From Luzula sylvatica (lineage: Eukaryota; Streptophyta; Magnoliopsida; Poales; Juncaceae), in the NCBI GenBank assembly GCA_946800325.1, contig OX326960.1, positions 36,795,629 through 36,859,628 on the forward strand: a stretch of DNA of 64,000 nucleotides, given 5' to 3'. The number at the start of each line of letters is the position of its first letter. The first letter of the stretch is position 1. Below, piece after piece: positions 27,637-38,562 of this stretch. A program made the position numbers and the translations under genes. A model generated the notes under the pieces. That model worked only from the letters and a program-made list of their open reading frames with translations, had not been told where the DNA came from and made no database searches.

Positions 27637-28016
27637 TTTATTGTTATTATTATATTATATTAATGTTGTTATTATTACTATTGTTATTGTTATCATTATT
27701 ATTATTATTATTAATATTATTATTTTGTTATTATTATTATATTATTATTATTATCATCATCATTGTTAATATTTTGTTATTATTATTATTATTATATTCC
27801 AAATAAATAAATTTCACTCAATACTTTTGTGTAATCATATTTAATTAGTATTTTTACTTTTGAAATCACGTTATAGCACCACTGCAACGCTATATAATCA
27901 TGTTATAGCAGTCCGATATAGTGTTGCAGCGGAACAAAACGGTACAGAGCTAAAATCCGAAGCGATACAGCGTTTAACACCAAAAATTTGCTATAGCGTC
28001 CTTATTGAAAACATTG
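26983..28016. mobile_element. hAT-like non-autonomous element carrying an (ATT)n expansion
   Basis: Ends read 'CAATGTTTTAAATAGC' on the left and 'CAATGTTTTCAATAAGG' inward from the right. Both are followed by GC-rich subterminal motifs such as 'TAGCGGCGCGTAGCG' and 'GCTATAGCG'. Flanking 8-mers are ATTGATCC (26975-26982) and ACTGATCT (28017-28024), 6 of 8 identical, suggesting an aged 8-bp target duplication. The core is microsatellite. A terminal fragment of the same family lies near 53445-53500. Confidence 0.6.
27196..27793. repeat. (ATT)n microsatellite with 163-bp tandem duplication
   Basis: Nearly pure ATT repeat with scattered TTG, TTTTA and ATATTA interruptions. The interruption pattern beginning at 27461 (TTACTATCATTATTTTATTG) recurs at 27624, an offset of 163 bp, so part of the array was copied as a block. 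Long open frames of leucine, isoleucine and tyrosine here only reflect the triplet repeat. Confidence 0.9.
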
Positions 28017-28505
28017 ACTGATCTTAAGGGGTTACTTTGGGATTCAAGGCACATTTGATGAATTTATACCATTTGTTGTTTATTTCATTCAAAATGATTG
28101 ATTTGTGATTTTTATAATGCAATATGACTATCATTTTTGAAAATAATCCATTTTTTATTCGTAATTTCTAAAAATTGTTTAACAAACAAAGCGGAAATTT
28201 TTTGCACAAGTTTTAAAAGTGACAACTTACATTATATTTATTCATGGGGACTCTTGTGTCAACCAAAAAGACTTGATTTGCATTCAAAGTTCAAACACCT
28301 AGATAGTGAATCCACGTAGTCCAAGTAACCGATTTTGAGTACCAAACACTATTCATGGGTGTGCAAAAAGACTACACAGATCCATGGCTCCAAGTAACCG
28401 CATTTGGGCATCACAAATATTCATGCGTGTGCAAAAAGACTCATGGACCACGATCTAGGTGCTTATGTAGTAAATTCATGTAGTTCAAGTAACCGTTTTT
28501 TAGTA
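28017..28505. repeat. Degenerate ~90-bp minisatellite; no gene
   Basis: From about 28240 to 28500 a unit containing 'AAGTAACCG', 'ATTCATG' and 'GTGTGCAAAAAGACT' recurs about three times in diverged form. The preceding 200 bases show nothing recognisable. Confidence 0.55.
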
Positions 28506-29170
28506 GGAATGTCAAAGGATCGGGTAAAATCCGATCATGCGGCTATCCGATCCAAACGAGACGGATAATATCCGAAAAATATATCCGTGAGTCCGATAAT
28601 ACCCAATAAAAATACTCTCCGGATGAGGATTGGGTACGGGGGTAATTTTTTACCCGCGGGTATAACTATTATCCTCGGATATAACTATTATCCGAAAAAT
28701 ACCCGACCCGAAAATTACCTGAAAAACATATGGTACATGAGTACGGAAATTCCCGAGACTTACCATCAAAGAACTGCTTAAATTCAGTGCCCTGCTAGGA
28801 TCGGCAACGATTCAAGTTCGAACGAACATAACGCAACTCGATCTCGGCTCAATCTTGGCTCGAGCTGGCTCGGCTCGAAATAGGGACTCAAGTTCGGTTT
28901 TTCGGCTCGAGACTGGCTCGAATCAGCTCGGCTCGATTCAAACTCGAGCTGACTCGATTCGGCTCGATTCAAACTTGAGCTGGCTTGATCCGGCTCGAAA
29001 AAATTGGGTTTATATCTAAATTAGTTTGAATTAGACCCAACTCAAGCTCAGCTCGACTTTGGCTCGAGCTGGTTCGGCTCGGCTAGGGTTCGTTGGAGCC
29101 AGTTTTCGAACGAGCTTTCTTCGAGCTATCTTCAAGTCGAGTTCGAACGAACGTCAATCATCAAGTTTTT
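28506..29170. repeat. Two low-complexity subterminal-type blocks, probable hAT MITE remnants
   Basis: The first block (28506-28735) begins 'TAGGAATGTCAAAGGATCGG', like the start of the element at 38563, and is rich in 'ATCCGA' and 'ACCCG' motifs. The second block (28795-29165) is a 'GGCTCGA'/'GAGCTGG' repeat ending in 'GAGTTCGAACGAACG', with a similar 'GTTCGAACGAACA' near its left edge in inverted arrangement. Such repeats are typical inside hAT-type non-autonomous elements of dicots. Boundaries and target duplications are not clear. Confidence 0.45.
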
Positions 29171-30213
29171 TTTCCGGTCATGTGCCCTACCATGTACAAA
29201 AAGATATTAAAATGTAAGGAATGATGAAGTCTAGAGGTAATTAATGATGAGCAAAATGTAAGGAATGATGAAAGTGTAGACTTTAGCAAGAGAGATTTTT
29301 TTTTGGGTGGGGGACAAAAAGTTTTTTTATGCTTAATCCAACATAAGTAAATGTTTACATGACTCCAGTTATTTATTAACCCAAAAAAGATTTAAAAAAT
29401 GCTAAATTAAAAGAGATCAAAAAGAAAAGAAAAAAAGACTAGAAAACTTGTACAATAAATACCTTTTTAACTTTTTTTGGACTAAAGATGACTTTTTCCT
29501 GTTTTAAACGTTTCTTTGGACTAAAGGGAAAAAAGGCTAGAGATCTTTTTATTTTTTTTGTACAATATATACTTATTGTTTGGATTAAAAAATGTTCTGT
29601 AAAAACGGAAATAGAATTGAAGTCTTGAAACAAATTGTATTAGATACATGCAATTTTTTTCCTAATAAAAATATCATTTAATTTGTTAATGATTCAATAT
29701 TATCAATATTAATGTTAATTTAGTAATATCAATCCAATTGATATATACAATAATATTATTATATTATTTATTGTAAGTTAATATCAAAGCATTATTGGAT
29801 GTGTTTTATTGGTAATATCAAAGCATACATAATATCAATCCAATTGATATATACCAAAGAATTAATCGGTGTGTGTTAATTAGTGTGTGTTAATACCAAA
29901 GAATTAATCGGTGTGTTTTCTTAGGTAATATCAAAGCATACATGTACCATACAATTGCTAAAAATGTTGATCAATTCTAATTATTGAGAAAAAACAGTAA
30001 ATAAATTAACTAAAATCCACAAATTTCACAAATACCAAAAGCGCTTTGACACGATAAATAATAACCATTGTATTATCTAGAAAACAACATAACAAAAGAA
30101 ACACACTTTTCATCTATCGATCCTTATTCCCGAAGAATTAGAAGGGATAATCCATTATTAATATTCTCACCTTATTTCAATAAGTAAAAATAAACCAAAA
30201 TTAATAAATATTC
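29171..30213. other. AT-rich intergenic DNA downstream of the tryptophan synthase gene
   Basis: No coding sequence is recognised. At 29795-29990 it contains 'TTGGATGTGTTTTATT' and 'CAAAGCATACATGTAC' with surrounding bases. Both recur in the same order at 34290-34306 and 34930-34980, so the two sides of the tryptophan synthase gene share a repeated segment. Internal short direct repeats ('AAAGAATTAATCGGTGTGT') lie at 29857-29915. Confidence 0.6.
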
Positions 30214-32596
30214 TCATGGAAGAGCGGCCTTAAGAGACTTGGTGAAAGTCTCGAGTTCTTTCAATCCCTCTTCCGGAGAATTCGATTCTCCTAAAAGCCT
30301 CACCATTGCACTCCCGACAATCACTCCATCCGCTCCCCATCCTGCTATCTATGTTATATATAAATAGTATATTCAATAAATAAACAAAATTTTGTTAAGT
30401 GATCGAAATAAAGTCGTGTCATTTTTTCTTACCTGCTCAACATGCTCAGGCGTTGATATTCCAAATCCAACCGCTACGGGTTTATTTGTCGCCTGCAAAA
30501 CAAAACAAAAATGTATATATAAGTATATAGTTTTGTTTTAACTTTTTTAGGGTTTAGGGTTTTAGGGGTGAAACCTGTTTAATGTCGTTGAGAAGAGATT
30601 GCACACGGAAACTAACATTGGAACGAGCACCAGTAACTCCAATCGAACTCACCTGCAGAGTGAATCAAAATTTACTTAAATTTATAGTAAAAAAGAAATA
30701 ATAATTAAATTATATTAGCACGTAATATTTTGAAATAATAAAAATATAAAAAGCCTACAAGATAAATAAAGCCTTCAGAAGCTTCAACAATTTCCTTCAT
30801 TCTCTCTGTTGGTGTAGTTGGTGTCGTTAACAGTACCTGTTTTAATACAAACCATGATGAATCTTAACAATATTTTTAAACCGGCACGGAAGATACGAAA
30901 GAGTAAAGAGAAGGGATTCTGAATGTACCAATTCAATGCCATGTTTAGAGGCTTCTCTCCTCAAAACCGCAGTTTCCTCCAAAGGTACATCCGGCACGAC
31001 AAGACCTGTACCAAAATACAACAACGTACCAACACTACATCATAATTGCGTATCAACAAGACCTTAAAATAATTATAAAAATAAAATATAATTTTATTTA
31101 CCACGTATACCGATGTCTCGAACAATGGTCATGAATTTCTCGACACCACGTTTCAAAATTGGATTGTAGTATGTAAATATCGACACTGGACACGATAGTT
31201 CTGGTACCACCTGCATATACATTTATCCATTCGTTCCAAATAAGTAAAATAACGAATATATACTCTATACTATGAATATCAAGTATTTAGAATTATGCGT
31301 ACCTCCTTTAGCATGGAAATGACAGAATCGAAAGTCGTGCCTTTTGCTAGGGCGCGTGTAGCAGCAGCCTGAATAACGGGTCCATCTGCTAACGGGTCGG
31401 AATAAGGTATGCCCAATTCGATCAGATCCGAACCGCAAGAGTCTAGGATCTTCAATGCTTTTGATGTAGTGTCGAGATCAGGATCGCCAGCAGTGATAAA
31501 AGGAATAAATGCCACCTGTCAAATTACATAATTATTTTGTAATAAAATTGTTTAGTACAGTATGCATAAACCAAGATTTATATTATGCAAATATAAAGCA
31601 GTATTAAAATATTAATGATTTGATTAATTGTTACTGTTAGAATTTTCATTCTCACCAACTCTGTTCTCTTTCCACGACGTTACCTTTACAATTTTTTCTA
31701 GGGAACTTTACAGATATTTTGTCCTGGTAGATGAAATAGTTTTGTTTTACCGAGTCAATGACTTTAGTAATCAGGAATTATACAAGAAAATCGCTTGACT
31801 CTAGTAAAAGCTCGCACCTTTTTAACTTTTCCTTTCATTTACAATTCAAATTTTGATGTTTCAACAAGAATGTAAGGTAGAAAAAACCAAGGTCTTAGAT
31901 TTTTTTCACCAAACCACACATCAAGTGGGTTCATCAAAAATACTAAGCATGAATAAGATGAAATAGTAAGACACATATTTAATCAACTATCAAAGCATGT
32001 TATTATACTAATTCTCTAATTATAAATTGCAAATTCCATTTACCCCCATCAAGTTATAATCTGTCGATTCTGTGCAATCAAACACCTAACTCTCTTTTAA
32101 AATTGAAACTGCGTGCTTGATGATTAGTTTAAATAAGAAGAGATAATACTTGAATGCATAATGCAAATTAGTAAGAGTTGGAATAATTCAAGTAAATCAT
32201 CACAACTGTGCCCCAAGAAATGCACGCGCCAATTGCAAGCCTCCCCTCAACGGAAAAGGCAAAGAGAAAGAAGGATATGTCAAATAAACATGCAAGCAAG
32301 GCAGCAAAGACAAAAATCTAAAACCCACCAAACCCTTTCCCGAACAGATAGATTTATCATTTATTTACCTTGCCTTGCTCTTTGAGCTTGGAAAAAGTCT
32401 CAGAGATGGTCCGTGTTGCAGCGACCTCAAGGGACGACGAAGCCATCACACAAAGTGACCTCAATCTCTCTTGGCCAGCAGTAAGAGATTTCAGACAAGG
32501 ACTAGGATAGGACACTCTGGAGATGGAAGAAACTCTCCTCGAAGAAGAAGAAGAAGAAGGTAATGCAGAGAACGAAGCTTTAAGCGCGAATGCCAT
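30214..32596 (-). CDS. TSA1: Tryptophan synthase alpha chain, plastid-targeted (8 exons)
   Basis: Cleaves indole-3-glycerol phosphate to indole and glyceraldehyde 3-phosphate and, in the alpha-beta complex in plastids, passes indole to the beta subunit. Exons: 32596-32369, 31515-31303, 31210-31102, 31005-30929, 30836-30759, 30652-30575, 30492-30433, 30348-30214; all introns are GT-AG and the joined frame is 325 codons plus TGA, close to plant homologues. The first ~55 residues are serine/arginine-rich, like a chloroplast transit peptide. Exon 2 reads '[12 protein letters not shown]' and '[14 protein letters not shown]', carrying the catalytic glutamate and aspartate. Exon 3 has 'TYYNPI', exon 4 'VPDVPLEE', exon 6 '[13 protein letters not shown]' and exon 7 'AVGFGIS', which form the barrel and phosphate-binding loops. 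Exon 8 gives 'GVIVGSAMV'. No defect is visible. A cytosolic indole synthase paralogue is possible but the leader argues against it. Confidence 0.95.
30553..30574. repeat. Telomere-like motif in intron 6 of the tryptophan synthase gene
   Basis: The stretch 'GGGTTTAGGGTTTTAGGGG' resembles the plant telomere unit TTTAGGG for about three units and ends next to a splice donor. It is too short to be an interstitial telomere array and may be chance. Confidence 0.4.
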
Positions 32597-32634
32597 CTAT
32601 GATCTATCTATCTGTTCGACGAAATGCCCTAGTC

Positions 32635-32674
32635 TTGGCTGAGTTTTTGTATCTTTGGCTGGATTTTTGTATCT
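32635..32674 (-). promoter_or_regulatory. 20-bp tandem direct repeat in the proximal 5' flank of the tryptophan synthase gene
   Basis: Two adjacent 20-bp copies (32635-32654 and 32655-32674) read, on the gene strand, 'AGATACAAAAATCCAGCCAA' and 'AGATACAAAAACTCAGCCAA'. They lie 40-80 bp upstream of the ATG, next to 'CAATAAAAG', a weak TATA-like string. They belong to the 5' UTR or core promoter; any regulatory role is a guess. Confidence 0.5.
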
Positions 32675-33017
32675 TTTATTGTGGCCTTTGCGGGTACGAG
32701 AGATGAAGGGTTTCGGATTTTCATACAACTTTACCCGTTTGAAATTGTCCATCCACTTGTATCTTTATACAGTGATGAATATTTTTGATACACTATAAAT
32801 ATAAAACGGGTAAAGTTTAATACAAATATGTATAATGAATATAAAACTGTTTAAAAGGGTATAATAAATATGTATTGAAATATGGAGGAGAATACCAACT
32901 CATGTACCCACCGAGAACAATATATGATAGCATCATAACTAAATTTTAACTTGAAATATGTAAATATATTTTTATTTCTATTTATAAAATGACTGAATAC
33001 CAATTTGGAATTCATTT

Positions 33018-33054
<37 letters not shown>

Positions 33055-34290
33055 GGAGAAATAAAAAGATATAAAGTTGGTGAATGTATTCAGGCGAAAT
33101 TATTGAATGTAGAATTGACTTCTCGTAAATGAGGTGAATGAATATATATTTTCTAAATCAGTATAAAAAATAATTAATTCTTTATTGGGGATTGCTAGAG
33201 GACTCCAGCCTTAACGCATTCCCGCACGTCGCATGCAATGATCAATAGGAGCCGGTGACAAAAACACATATCTTTAATAACAACAGAGTTTTTTTTAAAA
33301 AGATAATCGGCCGTTTTTTTCGGGTAGCACATAATATTCGGGCAGCGCTCGATATAACTATGGTCTTCAGATTTAAATAATTATTTTTATACTTTTGAAC
33401 TTCATATTTATACTTAATAACAACAGAGTTTTATCCATAGTATAGAAAAATATATAAATATTTAGGGAGTTATTTTTATACATTTTATCTTCATATTTAT
33501 ATATTTTTACGATCAAAAATGTATAAATACAAACCTTTTACATTTACAAAAAAAATATATAAACAACAATATAGATTTAACCCATATTATAGTAAAAATG
33601 TATAAATAACAAAAAAAAATCAAGTATAGAAAAAGGTATAAATAATAATACAAAAATATAAAGAAACAACATACCTTTAATCCATAATATAAAAAAATAT
33701 AGTAAAAAAGTATAAATAATAACATATTTTTAATTCCAACTATAAAAAGGTATAAATCATAGTAAAAAGGTATAAAAAATGCATAGTAAAAAAATAAAAA
33801 TAATAACAATAATGTAGAAAAAAAATAGTAGGAAAATGTATAAATTATAATAATAAAATATCTTTAATCCATTGCATAAAAAAATAATAGAAAAATGTAT
33901 AAATTATAATGAAACTGATATAAATAACAACATATCTTTTATCTATATAGTGTAGAAAAAAAATATAAAAAATTATATAAGAAGCGGTAGGGTTAGCGTG
34001 AGACGAGAAGACACCGGACACCGGACAGTTAGCAATTCCGGAGTGCGTTTTTCTGGACAGTGGACGACGAATGACAATTTGAAGTGTATTTCAGTAGACT
34101 GCAAAATTATTTCTTTTCTTTTGTAAAAGATAAACTCAACATTAATTGCATAGATATTCTTGGATATCAATTCAGAAAAAAAATGGCATCATGATGCATG
34201 TTTTAAAATTATTCCGCCAATACATAAATAATAAAATAAGGAAGCAACCAAATAAATTATAAAAGATAATGATAATGATACTGTTTTGAA
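32675..34290. other. AT-rich upstream intergenic DNA with A/T minisatellite
   Basis: Contains an (AT)n tract at about 33024-33052 and, from about 33480 to 33960, a degenerate repeat of 'AAAAATGTATAAATAACAAC' type. The 98-codon frame on the minus strand here is that repeat read as tyrosine, phenylalanine and leucine. A small GC-richer patch (33200-33360) is not recognised. No gene is seen. Confidence 0.6.
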
Positions 34291-34309
34291 ATTATTGGAT
34301 GTGTTTTAT

Positions 34310-34915
34310 TAGGTAACAAGTTTTCCCACTGAATTCTACAATCCATGAAAAACAAATTCAATGTCAGAAAAAATCAGGAGCTAAAAGCCCTAATTGAAAT
34401 AATCATAAGTTGCAAAATACCCAAAATCGTCCCACACAACACAGATTCAGCAAAAAAATTTAGGAAAAATCACGATACCCTCAACACCCAGATTCTCTCT
34501 TCGAGGCAGGGTTTCGAAACTACACCTCCATCATTCGTATAGGTCGTGCAAAGGAGACTGAAGATTGTGTCAAGCGAGGCGTCGCCATGGGGAGAGAGAA
34601 ATAGCGAAACCGGCTGAGAAAGAGCGAAACCGACGAAACCCTAGATATCGCCTTCTGTGTGGCGGTCGCGAGATTAGGTCGAGCGGAGAAAAATGCGGAG
34701 AGAGAAAGAGCGAAAAAATTTATACAGGGGTATGAACATAGACTTGGTCCATCATGGAACATATAGGAAAATAGCTTTGGTCTACAAACGCCAAGCTCAT
34801 TTAGAAACGAACGATCAGGATGAAAAATCAAATTGTACTGCTTGATCGGACGGCTGAGAAGGCATGGGTGATGTGGCTGCATACAGTAAAAGTAATTTTG
34901 TTTGATTTATACATA
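34310..34915. other. Unrecognised insert with 5'-UTR-like sequence between repeated flank blocks
   Basis: This segment interrupts a sequence that is continuous at 29795-29990. The left matching half ends near 34310 ('GTGTTTTATTAGGTAA') and the right half resumes near 34925 ('ATCAAAGCATACATG'). The insert is less AT-rich, with purine-rich 'GGAGAGAGAAATAGCGAAACC' repeats and 'AAACCCTA' strings that are common in plant 5' leaders. A minus-strand frame of 120 codons (34520-34882) has no domain I recognise. It could be a captured gene fragment or an unclassified transposon. Confidence 0.4.
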
Positions 34916-35024
34916 AGTATTAATATCAAAGCATACATGTACTATAAAATTTCTAAAAATGTTGGCCAATCTAGACTCGTTTTAGGGTTTAAAATTCTAT
35001 GAATTTGCTTTCCTCTCTTAAATT

Positions 35025-35200
35025 TTGATGAATTGTATTATGAATTTATGATGCATAATATATTTTATAAGATGAAAAAAACAAATTTCTTAGTTACCAT
35101 TTAACTCAAATATCAGCTACAAAATCAGAAACAGTGAATTCTCTTACAAAATATAGAACATATCAATATATTCTTATAATTAAAAATATACAATGTATAT
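35025..35200. repeat. Segmental duplication block A, copy 1 (partner 43075-43250)
   Basis: Shares 'ATGATGCATAATAT', 'ACAAATTTCTT', 'AATATCAGCTACAAAA' and 'CAGAACATAT/AGAACATAT' in the same order and spacing with 43075-43250. Non-coding. Confidence 0.75.
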
Positions 35201-35389
35201 AAATTTATTTTTTCTTTTTCTTTTTTCAATTTATGACATTATTGCGAAAACACTTTTCGGTCTCAGGAGCCTTCCTCCAATTATTTTTACATTCGAACAT
35301 AAATGCACTTGTTTCTCCATAAACAACGAAACTTTGATATTCGGCTATGAAAATCCAAATCAATGTAAAAAATAGTCTTGTGATTTTTT

Positions 35390-35700
35390 TTACCGGGCGG
35401 AGCCAGGATTGATTTATGGGGGGACCTTAAAAAAAATTATGATACTGGCGGTTCGATCTTGAGACCTCTCAAATCCTAAACATAAGTTTTACCACTAGAC
35501 TATTCAACTTTTTGTAAAATACAAAAAAAATTATTGTAATTATTATTTTTTTTAACAAGCAAAATCATCTTGGATATTTTTTCAGTTTTGATTTCATAGG
35601 GGGAGGGAGGAAACCCCCCCCCCCCCCCCCCCCCCCGGATCCTCCCCTGCGCGCTACTCGTTGGATATGAAACATCACCAAGTAGGTGCATTAGAAGTCC
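35390..35700. repeat. Degenerate transposon-like segment with poly(C) tract
   Basis: Begins 'GGGCGGAGCCAGGATTGATT', a phrase frequent in dispersed plant repeats, and contains a box-B-like 'GGTTCGATCTTGAGACC'. At 35617-35637 lies a run of about 21 or more C residues between GGAGGGAGGAAA and GGATCC. Minus-strand frames here read as poly-glycine and are not genes. Confidence 0.5.
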
Positions 35701-35939
35701 AAATTATGTCCATCTTACAAATGAAAACAACCGAGTACTACTTCTCAAGTTGGATATGAAACTTTCACGCATCGCTATTCTGTTGATGGCGACTCGAACA
35801 CGCTCATTTTTTAAGTGCGCGGTCTTTTTTCTTAATTAAAATCGCAGTAACAAACTTTTTGGGTTGCTTCATATTTTGATGAGGCCAAATTCTGATGCAA
35901 ATCCATTTTTATCAACTTTCAACAATAGTAAACGTGATC
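35701..35939. other. Intergenic, nothing recognised
   Basis: A short repeat 'GTTGGATATGAAAC' occurs at about 35661 and 35749. Otherwise there is no gene or repeat I can name. Confidence 0.5.
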
Positions 35940-36505
35940 CATTTACATCATAATTAATTATTTTGTTTTTACATTTTTGAAAGTTGTAATTCTTAAACAC
36001 AAAAAAACATCCCTAAGAATTAGAATAATGAATATCTAATTATATTTAGATTTTCTCCAATATCTCAATTTTATATACTTAAGAAATGAACTCATACAAA
36101 CAAGCAGATTCTAATGACAAGAATTATGAATAACTCCAATGACCTGGCCCCATAACCCAATTGGTTAGTGATTGACGCAATAAAACCACATGTTGAAGAA
36201 ATTATAGATTCGAATTCCAACGACATCAATATAAAAATAAAAATCTATAATGAACATGATTCGTCCTTCAAAAAAAATGAATATGATTCGTGATTTAGAA
36301 TTCTCTTCCAAAAAAACAAAAAAAAAAAAAAACTATGAATAACAAGAAAACTTGTACTTATATCCACCATATAACATATCTTTTACATGAGAATGGTAAT
36401 GCAATCACACCATTTGTTGCATTCACTATCTTCATTTTTTAAATAATTGTACTACTAAAAAATTATTCACATAATATTTGTGAAAGGGCTCCTCTTAATC
36501 TTAAT
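35940..36505. repeat. Segmental duplication block B, copy 1 (partner 47405-47740)
   Basis: Shares with 47405-47740, in order, 'AATGAATATCTAATTATATT', 'TTTACATGAGAA', 'ATCACACCATTT', 'GCATTCACT' and 'CACATAATATTTGTGAAAG'. Copy 1 is longer because of a SINE-like insert at 36141-36240. With block A this defines an old tandem duplication. Confidence 0.75.
36141..36240 (+). mobile_element. tRNA-related SINE-like element
   Basis: Carries box-A-like 'CATAACCCAATTGGTTAGTG' and box-B-like 'GATTCGAATTCC' about 60 bp apart, followed by an A-rich tail. The body between the boxes ('CAATAAAACCACATGTTGAAG') matches elements at 53855-53973, 54140-54236 and 61510-61605. It does not fold as a full tRNA, so it is a retroposed relative. 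Confidence 0.55.
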
Positions 36506-36840
36506 TAGTTGAATTTTCTTAAAAAATGGAGTAGGTTGATATGCCCTACATTCATGGTTTCATTAAAAATATTACACCCTGTATAGTGTACTGTATAGCG
36601 GAATTGATATCAGTATTAGATGCCTCTTCCCCTAAACAAGCTAATACATAGATTAATATCTCACAAAAAACAAAAATAGCATCCTTAATTATAATTATTG
36701 ATTTCCCAGATTCCACAGATACAAAATAAACCAAGAAAATTAATTACAATTCCACAACCAGACTTTGTTTTCCTGAATACAAAATCCAACCTTTAATTCA
36801 TGTATTTCCTATTCTTTGATTACACATTTGATGAAGGAAC
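36506..36840. other. AT-rich intergenic DNA, nothing recognised
   Basis: No gene, tRNA or repeat is identified between the duplication block and the Tourist-like MITE. Confidence 0.5.
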
Positions 36841-36843
36841 TTA

Positions 36844-37295
36844 GGGGGTGTTTGGTTGGAGTTTTGGATTTGGAATGTCTTGGAATACTCTCTTATGAAA
36901 TGGAGAAAATTCATCAATTTTGGTGGTAATCATATTCCCATCAACTATTCCCATCAACCATTCTCATGTTTGATTTACACGCTCGGTAATAAAGTAATGG
37001 CATACTCCATTTCTTAGGGAATAGTTGATGGGAGTAGGATTACCACCAAAATTGATGGATTTTCTCCATTCTCGTGAGAAGGGAATGCATTTTATTTTAA
37101 TTTCCAAAAATAAATAGCTCAAGATTTCTATAAATAAACTCATTTTTTACATTTTTAGAATATGTCATGGAATAAATAAATGTACCAACCAAACAAGGTA
37201 TTAGGATATGTCATGGAATGATATGTCTTGGCATCAAATTCCTTGGCATACTCAATGTCAAGACATTCTCCAAAACATATGAACCAAACGGCCCC
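36844..37295. mobile_element. Tourist/PIF-Harbinger-like MITE (452 bp)
   Basis: Ends read 'GGGGGTGTTTGGTTGGAG' and, inward from the right, 'GGGGCCGTTTGGTTCATATG'. These are the typical GGGG(N)nGTTTGG termini of Tourist-type MITEs. The 3-bp flanking TTA at 36841-36843 and 37296-37298 matches the TWA target duplication of that superfamily. Internal blocks form further inverted repeats: 'CCATCAACTATTCCCATCAA' against 'GGGAATAGTTGATGGGAG', and 'TTTGGTGGTAATC' against 'GATTACCACCAAA'. There is no coding capacity. Confidence 0.85.
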
Positions 37296-37489
37296 TTAAT
37301 GTCATATCAGACTTCTTTTAGTCAGAATTTTCTCTTACTAACCATGTATTTTTTCTCCATCATTTCCTTTATATTTTTCTTCCCATGGACAACTTTAAGC
37401 GTTATATAGTCTTTTCTTTTCGAATACATGGTCGGCTCTTTGTCTCTCGCCTACTTTTCAAAATACCGGCTTTGCCGAGACTCGAACTC

Positions 37490-37950
37490 GAACTCAACCG
37501 CTTGAGCTGTAATCGACTGTTTTTTATGAAATCGCTATTTTTTTACCTGAAAGTGACTGTTAATTCGTTGAAATCGACTATTTTTTTGCTGAAATCACGG
37601 TTTTTTTACTGGAATTGACTGTTAATTCGTTGAAATCGACTATTTTTTTGCAAAAATCGTTGTCTTTTTTACTTGAATTGACTGTTAATTCGTTGAAATT
37701 GACTGATCTTTTGCCTCGAATTGACTGTTAATTCGCTGAAATCGACTATTTATAGATGAAATCGCATTTTTTTTTACAGGAGTTGACTTTAAATTTGCTG
37801 AAATCGATTGTTTTTTTTTGCTGAAATCGTTGTTTATTTTACTGAGATTGAATGTTTTCGACTTAATTTGACTCAATTTGGTGATGTTTATTTTTACGTG
37901 GTTTCAACGATATTTGGTTGAATTTGATGCTGAAATTGACTGAATTTATG
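37490..37950. repeat. Minisatellite with ~54-60-bp units ('GTTGAAATCGACT')
   Basis: The phrases 'TTGACTGTTAATTCGTTGAAATCGACTATTTTTTTGC' shortened and varied recur about seven times: TTAATTCG near 37560, 37622, 37685 and 37728, with 'GAAATCGACT' close behind each. Open frames across it (37385-37618, 37685-37876) are repeat-derived. It is preceded at 37468-37505 by 'GAGACTCGAACTCGAACTC', a box-B-like fragment in reverse. Confidence 0.8.
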
Positions 37951-38562
37951 GTTTTAAAGATTTTTTCCCTTTTAGTTTTGTCTTCTAGTTAATTGTTAAT
38001 TGTCTCTTCTAAATAGAGTATTAATTGGACTGAAATGGACTCTCGATTAGGTTGTTAATGTGTTGACTGTCTGTTAGGGTATTTAAAACTGTTAATTGGT
38101 ATATACTAATTAATTTTGTGATACATTACTATTAATTATCATGTTATGAAATCAGATTAACAAGATTTTGAATTGATTGCAATGAAACGAATTATTAATT
38201 AATATTTTGATTAAATGGTTTGTTAATTTAAATTGATATAATTGAAATTTTAGAGTAATTATCTTGCACAAAAAATTGACTGTTAATAAAAATAAATAGT
38301 AGTTTTTCGTCATTTAATATCTTAAGTGACGAGGAAATAAATTATGGAGACACAGTCTGTGTAATTTAATATATGATAGTTTATTGTATGCATTTAAGTG
38401 CACAGAAGACAGAACCATGTTTATTCAAATAATAAACGATTCCCTTCCTTAAGAATACTAAAAGTCTAAAACATCACAAATGATATTTTATTTCTAAAAT
38501 ATAATAACAATATTTCCCTAAATGATCCTTTTAAATACTTCATTTAGTAATATTACTGAAAG
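37951..38562. other. AT-rich intergenic DNA, nothing recognised
   Basis: Simple AT-rich sequence with no coding pattern, up to the hAT MITE at 38563. Confidence 0.5.

Noticed and set aside
27478..27769. Poly-leucine/isoleucine frames of 61 and 89 codons
   Set aside because: Pure translation of an (ATT)n microsatellite.
29439..29633. Possible foldback transposon around 'TTGTACAATA.ATA' repeats
   Set aside because: The two phrases are direct, not inverted, and no target duplication or clear ends were found.
35500..35691. Glycine-rich protein frame on the minus strand
   Set aside because: The glycines come from the poly(C) run; no other support.
36141..36240. A functional tRNA gene
   Set aside because: A and B boxes are tRNA-like but the acceptor and anticodon stems do not pair, and related degenerate copies with A/T tails occur elsewhere.
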